From Mnemiopsis leidyi (Eukaryota > Ctenophora > Tentaculata > Lobata > Bolinopsidae), in assembly GCA_000226015.1 (NCBI GenBank), contig JH154184.1:724770-772264 (forward strand): a DNA stretch of 47,495 bases, given 5' to 3'. Position numbers and translations under genes: made by a program. Positions 21,840 through 32,500 of the stretch are shown piece by piece. Below the pieces are notes generated by a model, which was given only the letters and a program-made list of their open reading frames with translations, did no database searches and was not told the DNA's origin. How positions within the stretch are numbered: the stretch's first letter is position 1; every line of letters starts with the position of its first letter.

Positions 21840-22805
21840 CTTTGTCTGTTTGTTTGTTTATCTGTCACGGCAATATTTGGGAATTTCGTTTTGTGTTATG
21901 GAGTCACAGACCATATTTGGTAATGGATTAGGCGCCCACGTACGTCGTACAAATTGTAGGTAGGAAACATGGTATCGGGCACGTACGCAAGGTTGTATAG
22001 TTCTGCCTCAAGATGTCCAAATATGGACCACCTCCTAAAAAGGAGGTGGCGATATTTCAGTATTGGAAAATGGTAACTTTCTGCACCATCGATATTCCCT
22101 GCTCAGCTCCACGTATGTTTCCTGCACCACTAAAACAATCTGCACCACCTTACTCAAGAATCGAATGTTCCTAGATTTCGTGGTGCGTGGTGCTGTATTA
22201 GGGTCTAGACGACATTATAAAGTCTGTTATATCTTGTTTGTTTGGCTGTCACGGCCATATTTAGAAGTTTCGGTTAGGTGTCATGGAGTTGCAGATCACA
22301 TTTGCTGATGGGCTAGGTGCCAACGTGCAAAATAAAACCAAAAAACATAAGTACAGGTGGCTAAGGAACGAACAATGTGGAAAGAATTGTTTTAAGTTTG
22401 TCATGCACTGACCAGATATTGAAGATGCTCCCTTAAGCTATTCAACGATTGCAGGTTGTAGTTCTGCTTCTAAATGCCCAAATATGGATGCGTGTTAGTT
22501 TTTGTAACCTATATTCGTACTGATCAATGTTTATTGGTGCGGTATCATACAGGGGTGGCTATCTTTCGCGTTCTCTGGGCCTACCTGCAGCTAGTCTATT
22601 TTATAATCTTTGAAATATATTTAAATATATTTGTTTGTTTGATTGTCTGTCATGAAACAAATATGGAAGTTTTGATTAGGTGCAGATCACTAGGAGTTAC
22701 AACGGACCATATTTGGCGATGAGTAAGGCACCTACGTGCAAATTGTAAGTAGAAACATGGTAACGGGCAAGTGCACGTGCAAGATTGTAGTTAATTCTAT
22801 TTCTA
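21840..22805. repeat. Three diverged copies of a ~390-bp tandem unit
   Basis: The landmarks TTTGTTTG...CTGTCACGG, ATGGAGT, CAGACCATATTTGG, GGCACCTACGTGCAAATTG, AAACATGGTA and AGGTTGTAGTTCTGC recur in order near 21850, 22233 and 22631, spaced about 383 and 398 bp. Copy 3 is the most changed. Short ORFs inside the array repeat the same pattern and are not genes. The array fills most of the 1.5-kb spacer between the SLC22 gene and the next minus-strand gene. Confidence 0.75.
22028..22049. other. Perfect 9-bp stem hairpin
   Basis: CCACCTCCT, loop AAAA, AGGAGGTGG. It interrupts copy 1 of the tandem array and has no counterpart in the other two copies. It may be an insertion or a foldback structure. 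Confidence 0.7.
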
Positions 22806-23180
22806 TGTTCTTTAATTGTCATTGACTATTGGTTGTTAAAATGATGATGATTGATAAAGCATTTTTTAGAATCAATTATGATCATACCAAACCATACCTG
22901 ATGACGAAACTGATTTTTGAATTTAGATCTGTATAGAAATTGGATTTTTTTCTCAAGAGATTTTTCATCTTCCTCTTGTTTTATCACCCTGGAAAAATAA
23001 ACTCAGAGACAAAATGTGAAGAAATGCTGTGAAGGAACAATTTGCTTCCACTACTTCCATTTAACAACATCAAAACGTACTATTTCTTTTTTTCAATATT
23101 ATCAAATACCATTTTTAAATTACAATTTTCGATGACAATATCGACTAATCCTGACTAACTTTTAAATGAAGGTGTTTTAG

Positions 23181-24979
23181 CTAATTAACTAACATTTCCT
23201 GTGGTGAAGAGGCGATATCAAATTCGTCCGCATTACTTTCATTCCTCCTGTAAGCTTCATCTGCTGACTGGTCACTACTACTTTTACCAACGAACTGTTC
23301 CCTCATTCTCAAATCTCCTAAACTTCCTGCTTTACTTTTTTCTTTCTTAAAATAAGTCTTAATGCCTTCCTCAATGTTTGCAATCTCCAATTTTGTTTGT
23401 TGCAAATAGACTTCAAGAGTATTAACACTTTCATTCTCGAAAGAACCTTCTATGTCGATTACGTTTTGTGAAAGGTTTTCGTTACTCAACCTTTCCTGAT
23501 GAACCAATTGGGGTCGTACTGGGCTCCCAATTTTGTGTGAATCGGGCTGTACTACCTCGTTTACAGTATTTACATTTTTGTTGTCTGCATCCGTATGTTT
23601 TTGTCTTTTGATACTTGTGTCTATATCTGATACCTGCGATGATAAATTATGCTTAACGAAAATTCATTTGTGTTGAAGCTAAATTTGAGCTATTTTCAGT
23701 TAACGAATCTGGTCAACTGGTTTGATCAACATTAGGAAAATCTTAACTTTAAGCTTCTAGAAGTAAGGAAGTAGACACGCTATATGAGTATACAAGTCCG
23801 GTACTGGAACATCTCAGTACTTAAAATTGCGGTTCAACAAAACTTTGATGTAATAGGTAAAAGTCTGGTAACCGACAAACAAAAAATATATTAATATAGC
23901 AGCTGTCAAGTGGCGGTTATATATGTCATCAGTACAGAAAAACTAGAAAAATTATAGAATCGATTAATCTTTATTATCCTTGGCAATACAGCTAATAGTT
24001 CTCAAATTTAACCAAAGCTAAACTTACACATGGCTTAAATCTATAACTTAATAGATAATAAGCTTTGGGCATGATTTTAGAAGTGGAGAAAGCTTTCCAG
24101 AATTATAGGACTAGCAACTTATACATTTTTTTTATTTTACACAATATTACAAATTTAGTTACTAACGATGAAGTCCCCGTCAGGCCCAGATTCCTCGAAC
24201 GCTGACTGTCTCGTTGGACTCTTTTTTACGACATATTTAACTTTGATCGCAGGTTTATCCTGCTGCAGCAATTGTTTCTAAATTGTAGTATACTATAGTA
24301 TACTATAGTATATGATTGTAAATTTTGTGCACCACTGAGGCACACATTTATTCTGTTAGGATTAATCTAAAGCATCAGGCAAATTTTCAATTCAAATTAA
24401 TTCCAATTCACTTTTAGAAATTCAATTTAACTCACTTCGCTCCTCTCTTTATGTGATTGGTGACTGCATGACAAATTTTCAACACATGGAGAATCAGCAA
24501 GATCTCTGACAGGAAGGTTTACTCCATCTGACCGAACTTCTAAAGTGGTTTTCAGACTTGCTTGCTCTTCCCTCGTTACTGAAGCTTCAACTAGTTGCCC
24601 TGAATCCTTCAACATTGAAGATGTTGTCTATGTCAAGAAATAGAGTTTGTACTATAAATGCAACGGAAAAGTTACGAACAGGTCACAAACATCGTTTAAT
24701 AATTTTTTAACACAACGAACAACAATTACGATTTGTATTCTGATTTCAAAATTTCTAAAGAATGTTAATCTTAAAACAGTATCAAACAAAATGATTTTAT
24801 TTGTATCAACAGCTGATTCAAAATTATCTTAAGTACTGAGTCATATCCAAAGTTTTATCAATTTACACACCACACAGCCACCACATTCACTGGCAAACCT
24901 GTTGTCCCATTCCTAAATCAGTCAGAAAATCTTCCAAATACTTCCAAGCTTTCCTGAGCTCATATCTCCAATCAGACAT
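23181..24979 (-). CDS. Orphan polar, partly coiled-coil protein (273 aa)
   Basis: Four exons join in phase 0: 24979-24899, 24627-24436, 24262-24167 and 23633-23181. They give 273 residues from ATG 24979 to TAA 23181-23183. The start MSDWRYELRKAWKYLEDFLT is an amphipathic helix. The middle is polar and likely disordered. Residues around SVNTLEVYLQQTKLEIANIE look like a short coiled coil. The end (SSSDQSADEAYRRNESNADE) is acidic. No signal peptide or membrane span is present. I recognise no family. All introns have GT-AG ends; exon 3 has a NAGNAG acceptor (CAGCAG), so one Gln may be optional. An upstream non-coding exon cannot be excluded. Nuclear or cytoplasmic location is a guess only. Confidence 0.65.
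24286..24313. repeat. TATAGTATAC tandem palindrome
   Basis: TAGTATACTA repeated almost three times in an intron or exon-flanking region of the orphan gene. Confidence 0.85.
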
Positions 24980-27900
24980 GTGATAACACGTAATGTGAAC
25001 TGATCTTAGATCTCGGGACGGAAAATTTTTTAAAACAGATGGTGTACAATCCAAATGAAAATTATTACTGCTGGAGAACACGGATATGATAAATTTAGTG
25101 CTGTGGCTTAGGCATGATTGATAAATCCGCCGCTCCAATTAAGTAGTCATCCCAGCCTTCATGTCACGGATCGCACATTGTAGATTCCGCTCCGGATTGT
25201 GGTCAAGTCAAGCTTAGAAACTTGCACGTGCAGCCAAACAAAGATTTGTGACGGTGAAATAAACTGACCATGCACAGAAAAGATGATCGATTTAAACATG
25301 ATCTCTGCTCCACTATTATAATTGTTCTTCAACAAGTGGTCACGTGTGAACCTCATCTAACAAGTTGTTGTTTAACATGAAAACCTCAATCAGCTATTGA
25401 CACCGCACGCGTGATGTCCAAGCAGAGGGTTTTTTCAACACATTATTGGCGACCGCCGGAAGCAGCAGCAGTTGTAGAGGTCTCTAGATAGAGTTAACGG
25501 TGAAATAATTCTTCACGTGTCATTCTGTACTTCTGAAGTGCTTGTTAACAGTGTAACGTTAAGAACTAAGCTATCAGTTCTGCCATCGATTACAAAAACT
25601 GGTAACAAGCACTGAAATAATTGACGAAAATTTTCGTGGTTTTCGCTGAGATTTGTCGAATGAAGATAGTTGGATTCGTGTGTGTATTAGTTTAATTTGG
25701 ATCCGTTGTTTTTTTATATGAAATTTATCAAAATCTGCCAGCTGCTGGATGAAAATTCTAACGATTGATGGATGAACATAATCACACTCCTAATAGTGAA
25801 ATACCGTATATCTATACCACAAGCATGCGAGAAGTATTCATGAAATAATTGCACGAGCTTGCGAGTGCAATTAGGTTCGGTGATTTTACTATCAAGAGTT
25901 TTTAATCACTGCATCATTCAACTGCGATGTTAATTAAACTGGGGAAAGAAGAGAAACTTTAAGTCTAATCTCCAAGAACTCGAAGAGGAAAAGCCACATC
26001 ATGCATTCCGCTAGTCCAGCCCACACTCTCACATAAAGCACAATGATGATAAACTTATCGAAACCGTTTTTAGAAATAATAAAAGAGCCCCCTGTCTTAC
26101 TACTAATTTTACGAGCAATAAAGTAGACGTATATTATGTATGCTTGTCACGGCTGAAAAAACTTGCAATTTTTCTTTTGATCCCTGCATTGAACTCTTCT
26201 GTCAAGAAATGTGAGCGGATTACGTTTATAATTACTAATTAGGAGGGCTCTAAAAAAGTCCCTAATAAGACCCAAAATGCCGAAAATTGAAAAAGCTGTG
26301 CATGTCTGTTACTCTAAATAAGGGTAATCATATCTAAAAGCTTTATGCAAAAATATAGATCAAAGGGGTAGTTAATCTTTGAAACGTATTCAGAATTTGA
26401 TTTTGGCCCACCAAAAGAGATATAATACCACTCCTGGAAAATATAATATCACTACCTAAAAGTGTTATACCACTGCTGGACGGTGATTCTACTATATCAA
26501 TTTAACTGAAAAATTGGCAAAGTAATTTCACTGCAGTTGAATAATAAGTTATATAAAGTCACATAATCTGCGGACGAATTTCGAAAGCCATGGAACTAAG
26601 ACTTTTGCGTCATACAATTTGAGAACAAATAATTGTTATTTATGCAGGAGTATACTTTTTCCCTTCTCAAAGACCTTCGAAAGAAACAGTTCTTTAAAAT
26701 TGCGTCGAAAAATCACAAATTAGTCCCCATTATGATATTATAGTTACATTGTCCTATTCTATTAGATGTGACTAGTATAAAATACGTTCACTTTGTTACA
26801 TCGAGAAAATTTTAACCAAATTGAAATGTGCCCACAAAACTCACACGCTCGTATCCATCATATACCGCAATTCCCAATTGAACTGCACGATTTAAAATAC
26901 CTTTTTGCATAACCATCCGTATCTTTGATACATTTTCTTTGTCTTTTATAATTAATTTTCTATATGTGGGCAGGAATAATGCAAACTTGAGATCCAGTTG
27001 ATTCCCTTGCATGCCATGTAAGACTTGAAGTCGTTCGCCCTTATCATTAGATATTAGACAAAACGAGTAGGATCTTTCCGTGCCTTTAATAGACAGTAAA
27101 ACTAAAAGTTTCTACACTTCCGTTGAATGATCTATACTTCCTGCCCGTGAGTGAAAACTCTCTGTCCTTACTTGAGGAGCCTTCAAACTTCCGTTATACT
27201 ATAAAATGCGTCAGTGAAGTTGAGAATATATCAGAAGATGATTGTATAACAGTTAAAAGTGTGTGCTTGCTATTGGACCGGTATAAAACGATCAGGAAAC
27301 CATCATTGCAGCAGGTGTGGCTTTGTAGAGTTTTTCAGACGGTCCGGGACTTCTTATAGACCGGATTCATCTGATGATCGGTCTCTTGCACGATTCATAC
27401 GAGGTAATCGGTCGCCTGCGAAAACTTTATTAATGCGATCGTATCAAAGGTGTTTCAATTATTTCTTGAGTGATTGTATTTCAAGATATTTGTAACAGTT
27501 TGCACGATACCGATATGTTTATCGTTTCCATTTTAACGGATTACAGTAAACAGTTGAATCATCATATTGTAATTGCATTTGTGTGACTTGCTTTGACTAA
27601 ATTGAAAGTTTCTGATAGATCGAAAATAATTTTGCAAAGAATGAACACGCCTCTTATTTTTGTCTGAGAATTTCTGAGTTTTAACAGTTTAAAAATACCA
27701 GCAAATGCCGAAAAGTGAAGCTTGAGTGATCGTCTAAACTCCTCACGGATATATAAACTATACAAAGTCTTTTGAAGATACAAACCGACACACTACGTTG
27801 ATTGTGAGTTTAAGCATTTATTCTGCAATTTAAGACAGCTTATGCGATCCACCCGTTCTCTTTTGATCGAATGACTGAATTGAACAACTCAAAGTTGCTT

Positions 27901-29560
27901 AATTCTTTAATTATTAGCACAATTTATTATTAGATATGACCCCTTAAAAGTTCGCCTTAATTCGCTTTTTGTCTTTCCAATGAATATTCTAAGTTGTACT
28001 TTAGTTTTGAAATGTAGCTTATACTCTTTATAGTTTTGAAATGTAGTTTATACTCTTCAGTTTTGAATGTAGTTCATACTCTTTAGTTTTGAAATGTAGT
28101 TTATACTCTTTAGTTTTGAACTCTATTCTTTGGAGTATACCATCCTCTATGAGAATATAAAGATTTGATCTGTTTGATCTTTAAATTACTGCTTATAATT
28201 GTGCCATTAGTTCATGGAACGTATTCTTCATCATGGGACGGGGTTAGGTAGGTACACAGGGGTTTACTCAATACTAATTACTCAACTCGCTTTCATATCC
28301 TGTTTGTTTTCACAATTGCGGCTTTTTTCCGTCGCCTGCTAAAAGGATAAGGGGATTTTTTAATCCTACAAATGCAAATTTCGAGTTTTGAAAGAAGGAT
28401 TTATAAGTTCAACCGATCAAATAATAACGATACATCTATGCAGCCAAAATTTCCGAATTAAGAGGGGACTGGATTATAATTTTTAAGCTATATTGATCAT
28501 CAAAAGGATGCTGACCGTGCTAAGATAGATCACCGTGTCCACACAAGACTGGACATTTACCACATAGAATTCTGCACCTCGTGAAGATTGCGTCTTCATC
28601 GCAATATTAATCAAATAATTTTCGCATTGCATTCCCCAGATCAAATTAATTTTCTTTAAAGAATTAGAGAGGTAACAGACACAACAAGTTGATTCCTTCA
28701 TGTAAGGATGCAGGTAGTGACACTTTTCTGATCCGGATCGAGTTTTGCTGTCATAGTGATACTATTCTTCTTTTTTGTTTGTGAAATCTTTTTGTTCGAA
28801 CATTCTACGAAAATGCACAAACCTAGCAAATCCGACCGGATTGCTTTCAATTCTGATTTACGGTTTTACAAAGAGAAGAGAATAGGTTTTCGATACGAAG
28901 GTATGCAATAAAAAGGCAAAATTTAGAAAACCGGATTGTAGATTTAGTTGTGATAAATTTTGATTATGGATAAGATATTTTTCAAATTCAAATATTCAAG
29001 TTCAGGCAAAGTTATATCTTTATCAATGATAAATCACAATCAGCCGTATCAGAAATAGCCTGCTCCGGCAAAAAGGGTTAAATTTTTGTAATTGTTGGTG
29101 GCCTTAATTGATCTGGCGCATCCGGTCACCGGTACAATGCCAATCAAATTAGTCATTTACTTTTGGGGGCTCAGGTCAAGGTACGGTGTCAGACTTTCGG
29201 ATTTTCGAACTGTCAAACTACTGCCTGCATGGCATTTGCTGTACAATTTACACTATGATGTTGACGAGGCTACAACCTTAACTATAACGACGGTCTTATA
29301 CTTAAACTTGCATTGATGAATAGGCTAATAGTAATAGGGAAGTTTTCTTGGGTGAATAGCACCACCTTAACCTTCCGTTTTTTCCTCCGTACTTTGATAA
29401 TCGTAGATCGGTTTTTGAAATTTTAAGATATCTTGCCTGCTTGCCCGTCTGGTAGGTCTAATCTATAATATACTCAATCTTCATGAGAAAGTTTACCCGA
29501 CACCCTACTGATCATATCATAGCATTATAATTCATTATATGGTAATTTCCATATTTTCAG
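24980..29560. other. Gene-poor 4.6-kb spacer
   Basis: No protein-coding gene can be supported here. It is AT-rich, with short ORFs on both strands that lack family motifs. One plus-strand stretch (about 27075-27313) starts after a TTTAATAG acceptor-like site, stays open for about 80 codons (for example NDLYFLPVSENSLSLLEEPS) and ends at a CAGCAG|GTGTGG donor. It could be an upstream exon of the long gene at 29561, but its phase does not fit directly. An imperfect palindrome ATTGCACGAGCTTGCGAGTG lies near 25846. The spacer probably holds the promoter of the long plus-strand gene. Confidence 0.5.
28002..28125. repeat. ~28-bp tandem repeat, 4-5 copies
   Basis: Imperfect copies of TAGTTTTGAAATGTAGTTTA plus TACTCTT follow one another from 28002 to about 28125, and the last copy decays. 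Confidence 0.9.
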
Positions 29561-32500
29561 GAAACTCTTCGCGTACTCCGCACGAAAGTATGGTGCTAGC
29601 GGACGACTTTACTATCTACCAAGTATGGATTTTAGCTCTCCGTTCAATGAAACTAATAAACTTTTTGGAGATCTATTACCCCTGTCATCTGTTGCTTTTG
29701 TAGTTGCAATGTGCTGATGTAATATTTCAAAATCTGTAAATGAAAATCATGCCATTTTCAGGATGTCTACTGCGGTGGGCCACTGTCCACCGACCACTCT
29801 AAAACTTATCGCAACAATCTAGCCATGTCACCCCTCAAATCGTTCCTCAAGGTACACGATTTTCAAAAACTAAATCTTTACTTCATTTCCGTCATTTTCA
29901 TTGTGTTACTATTGAATATCAAGTTTCTCCTTTTTTTTCTCCACAGAAATTGGCTTGGGTTTTTTTAATTTAGGAAGCAATAATGGCGTTACTAGCAATG
30001 ATAGTAATACTAGCAAAAGGGATATATAGGGTTATAAGGTTATGAAGGGTTTGGGTAATTGATTAGATTCAGATCACTTAGTAACCCTTAAGAAACTGAA
30101 GTATGAACCGTTAAATCCGCCATATTCAGTTTGACACCTCGCTTATGACCAGCAATGAATTTCGTGATACTGATTAAATGCCACATGAACAATGATGAAG
30201 TAGCTCATGGTCAGAGTTTGGTTAATATTCATTTCATTGCAGGTAAAGCGGACTATCCAGCTGATCGGGAACACAAATCTAAAGCTAGCCTTCAAGCAGA
30301 TTGATAATGAGGAACGTGTTGCTATGACCGAATATCAGGTAAAATTATCCCGATCGTTTTTGAAAAAGATTAAATACCATAACTGTTGATTCTATATATC
30401 AGTTATCTGAGAAAATGATAGGAATATAGGCATCAAATTATTATTTATTTATCTGATTGAATAATTGATATGCTTAATTGGCGGAAACAAATAAAACAGC
30501 AACTTACAAAATATCATATTTATAGTTTTGTCTTTCAGCAATGATAGAAAACTAAAATATAAATACTTTTGTTAGACCAAGTACATCTTTTCAAAAACGT
30601 ATTTTCCGGAGGATCTGGAGAATTTTCATATTGCTTTTTTTTACAATGGTAATGAGAAAGATTTTTTAGAACTGTCTTTCTAATAGAGTAAAAATGACCA
30701 TAATTAAAGCTGCAGCAACTTCAGTGTTGGCCGAACTTTCTGATTCATTTCTGATAATCTTCTCCTTGTTCTCATTGTTCTCCCTGTTCTCCTTATTCGT
30801 CACCTCCATATGGTAGCTCTGAAAATAAATGACATGAAACTTTCATCCTTAAAATATTCATTTTGTTTTGCAGACGTGTCTACGATCCTTGATTTCAAGT
30901 GATTTTTCCCACGTTGCCACTTGTACTTGCAAAAGTAACAATTTGTGGTTCAACACAATAATGATGACAACTTATCGGCCCTTTATAATTGGTTGGCCTT
31001 TATTTCAAATAATGAGGGTCATCCAAATAAGGGCTGATCAGATAATGTTTGAGTATTCGGTCAGTTCTTATTTGAACGGTCCTTTCTAGTATACAGTCGG
31101 CCTCATTTGACCGACCCTTATTCGGTCGGGCCTAAGTTGGGCACTGGATGCCATAGGACCTTGGATTGTTACACTGCTGCAGACGCTTGCAGTTTGCATC
31201 AGTTAATTCATGTTACACAAATTAGTGTCACTATCACTTGAAATCAAATTGATGCAGCTACGAACATGAACTTACCAACAACGCGAAGATAAATATTAAC
31301 ACTCTTCTTGACTCCACCGGTGGAGGCAGTGCAATAGTAAGTCCCTTCATCCGAGTACTTCAGTCCTTTTATCTGGAGTGTGGACTCGTTGGTAGTATAA
31401 GGTCGTATCTTATCTGGATTCGATCCTCCGGAATGGAGCCTTCCATCTTTATCCAAGAAATCTCATCTGGAGATGGAATTTCAAATTAAATGGCATAAAG
31501 GCTATAGCTTGTGTGGAGCAATTTAACAAGTGCGGATTATAGAGTGCTACGGATTTACACACATCTCAATTTCACAGCCAAAACAGTTGCGTTGCGATTT
31601 GATTAGCTTCTAAAGAGTTCAACAATCAAACTTTAGCACCAGATGACTTGGTCCAGGTCAAGTTTGGAGACCATATAGTTCGCAAACCTGCAGAATAAGC
31701 TCCCCTTACAGTGGCGTACATAGTAACTTCCTTGCCCACGTATCCGATAAGATCAAACGTGTTTGCAGTTACCACTAGTTTCCCGTTCCGCTGAAAACGA
31801 TATCTTTGTAGGATTGGTTGTTTCAGGTAAATGGAATGCTAAATCACTAAATCGTGGTGAACTGGTGAAGTGTTAACTGCAGAGTGTAAGGAAATTGTGT
31901 GACGAATTATTGGCAACACTTATTATGATGCTATAATGTCAATCTTTCATACTTATACTCATAGTTGGTATATTTCTTCCTTAGCATAAAATATCATTAC
32001 TTAATAATATTGATAGGTTTTAAGCTGTAGTTGAGTTCTTTGGAGCTTTCAAGGAGACTTACGTATAAATGTATGATGTACAATACTTATGAGCAAAGTT
32101 AATAGGAATAAATGTCTGACTGATATCATATCCTCCTTCTTAACTGGTGGCAGCTTAAAGTTAACCTAAAATGTTTGAACCTCGAGACTATTCTTTATAG
32201 ATTTCCCGTCCAATTTTAGTCCGGGCTCAAAAAATTGGCACCCCTATGTTATGACAACATGAAGTTTGGTATTGATGCAGCTACCCACACGAACTTACCA
32301 ACAACCCGAAGAGTAATACCAACACTCTTTGTGTCTTCATCGGTGGAGGCAATGCATAAGTACGCCCCTTCATCTGAGTACTCCAGTTTTTTTATCTGGA
32401 GTGTGGACTGGTTGGTAGCAAGGTCGTATCTTATTTAGATTCGATCCTCTGGAATGGAACCTATATATTCAAACGGAATGGAGTCTCGCATCTTCATCCA

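Noticed and set aside
22063-22722. ORFs of about 80 codons sharing VCLxV...RC-H-like patterns
   Set aside because: They are repeats of the ~390-bp tandem unit, not genes.
26812-27012. 66-codon minus-strand ORF (LPTYRKLIIKDKENVSKIR)
   Set aside because: No acceptor or donor consistent with a gene and no recognised domain.
28483-28701. Minus-strand ORF with Cys and a hydrophobic end, tetraspanin-like at first sight
   Set aside because: No CCG motif and no partner exons.
30868-31089. 73-codon plus-strand ORF after a TTTTGCAG acceptor
   Set aside because: It would fit phase 0 after exon 30243-30338, but the sequence has no composition like its neighbours and ends in a stop without a donor. The exon at 34060 fits much better.
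31010-31140. GACCGACCCTTATTCGGTCGG-type sequence resembling another pogo terminal repeat
   Set aside because: A CAGTCGGCC start after TA is present, but I could not find a matching inverted end.
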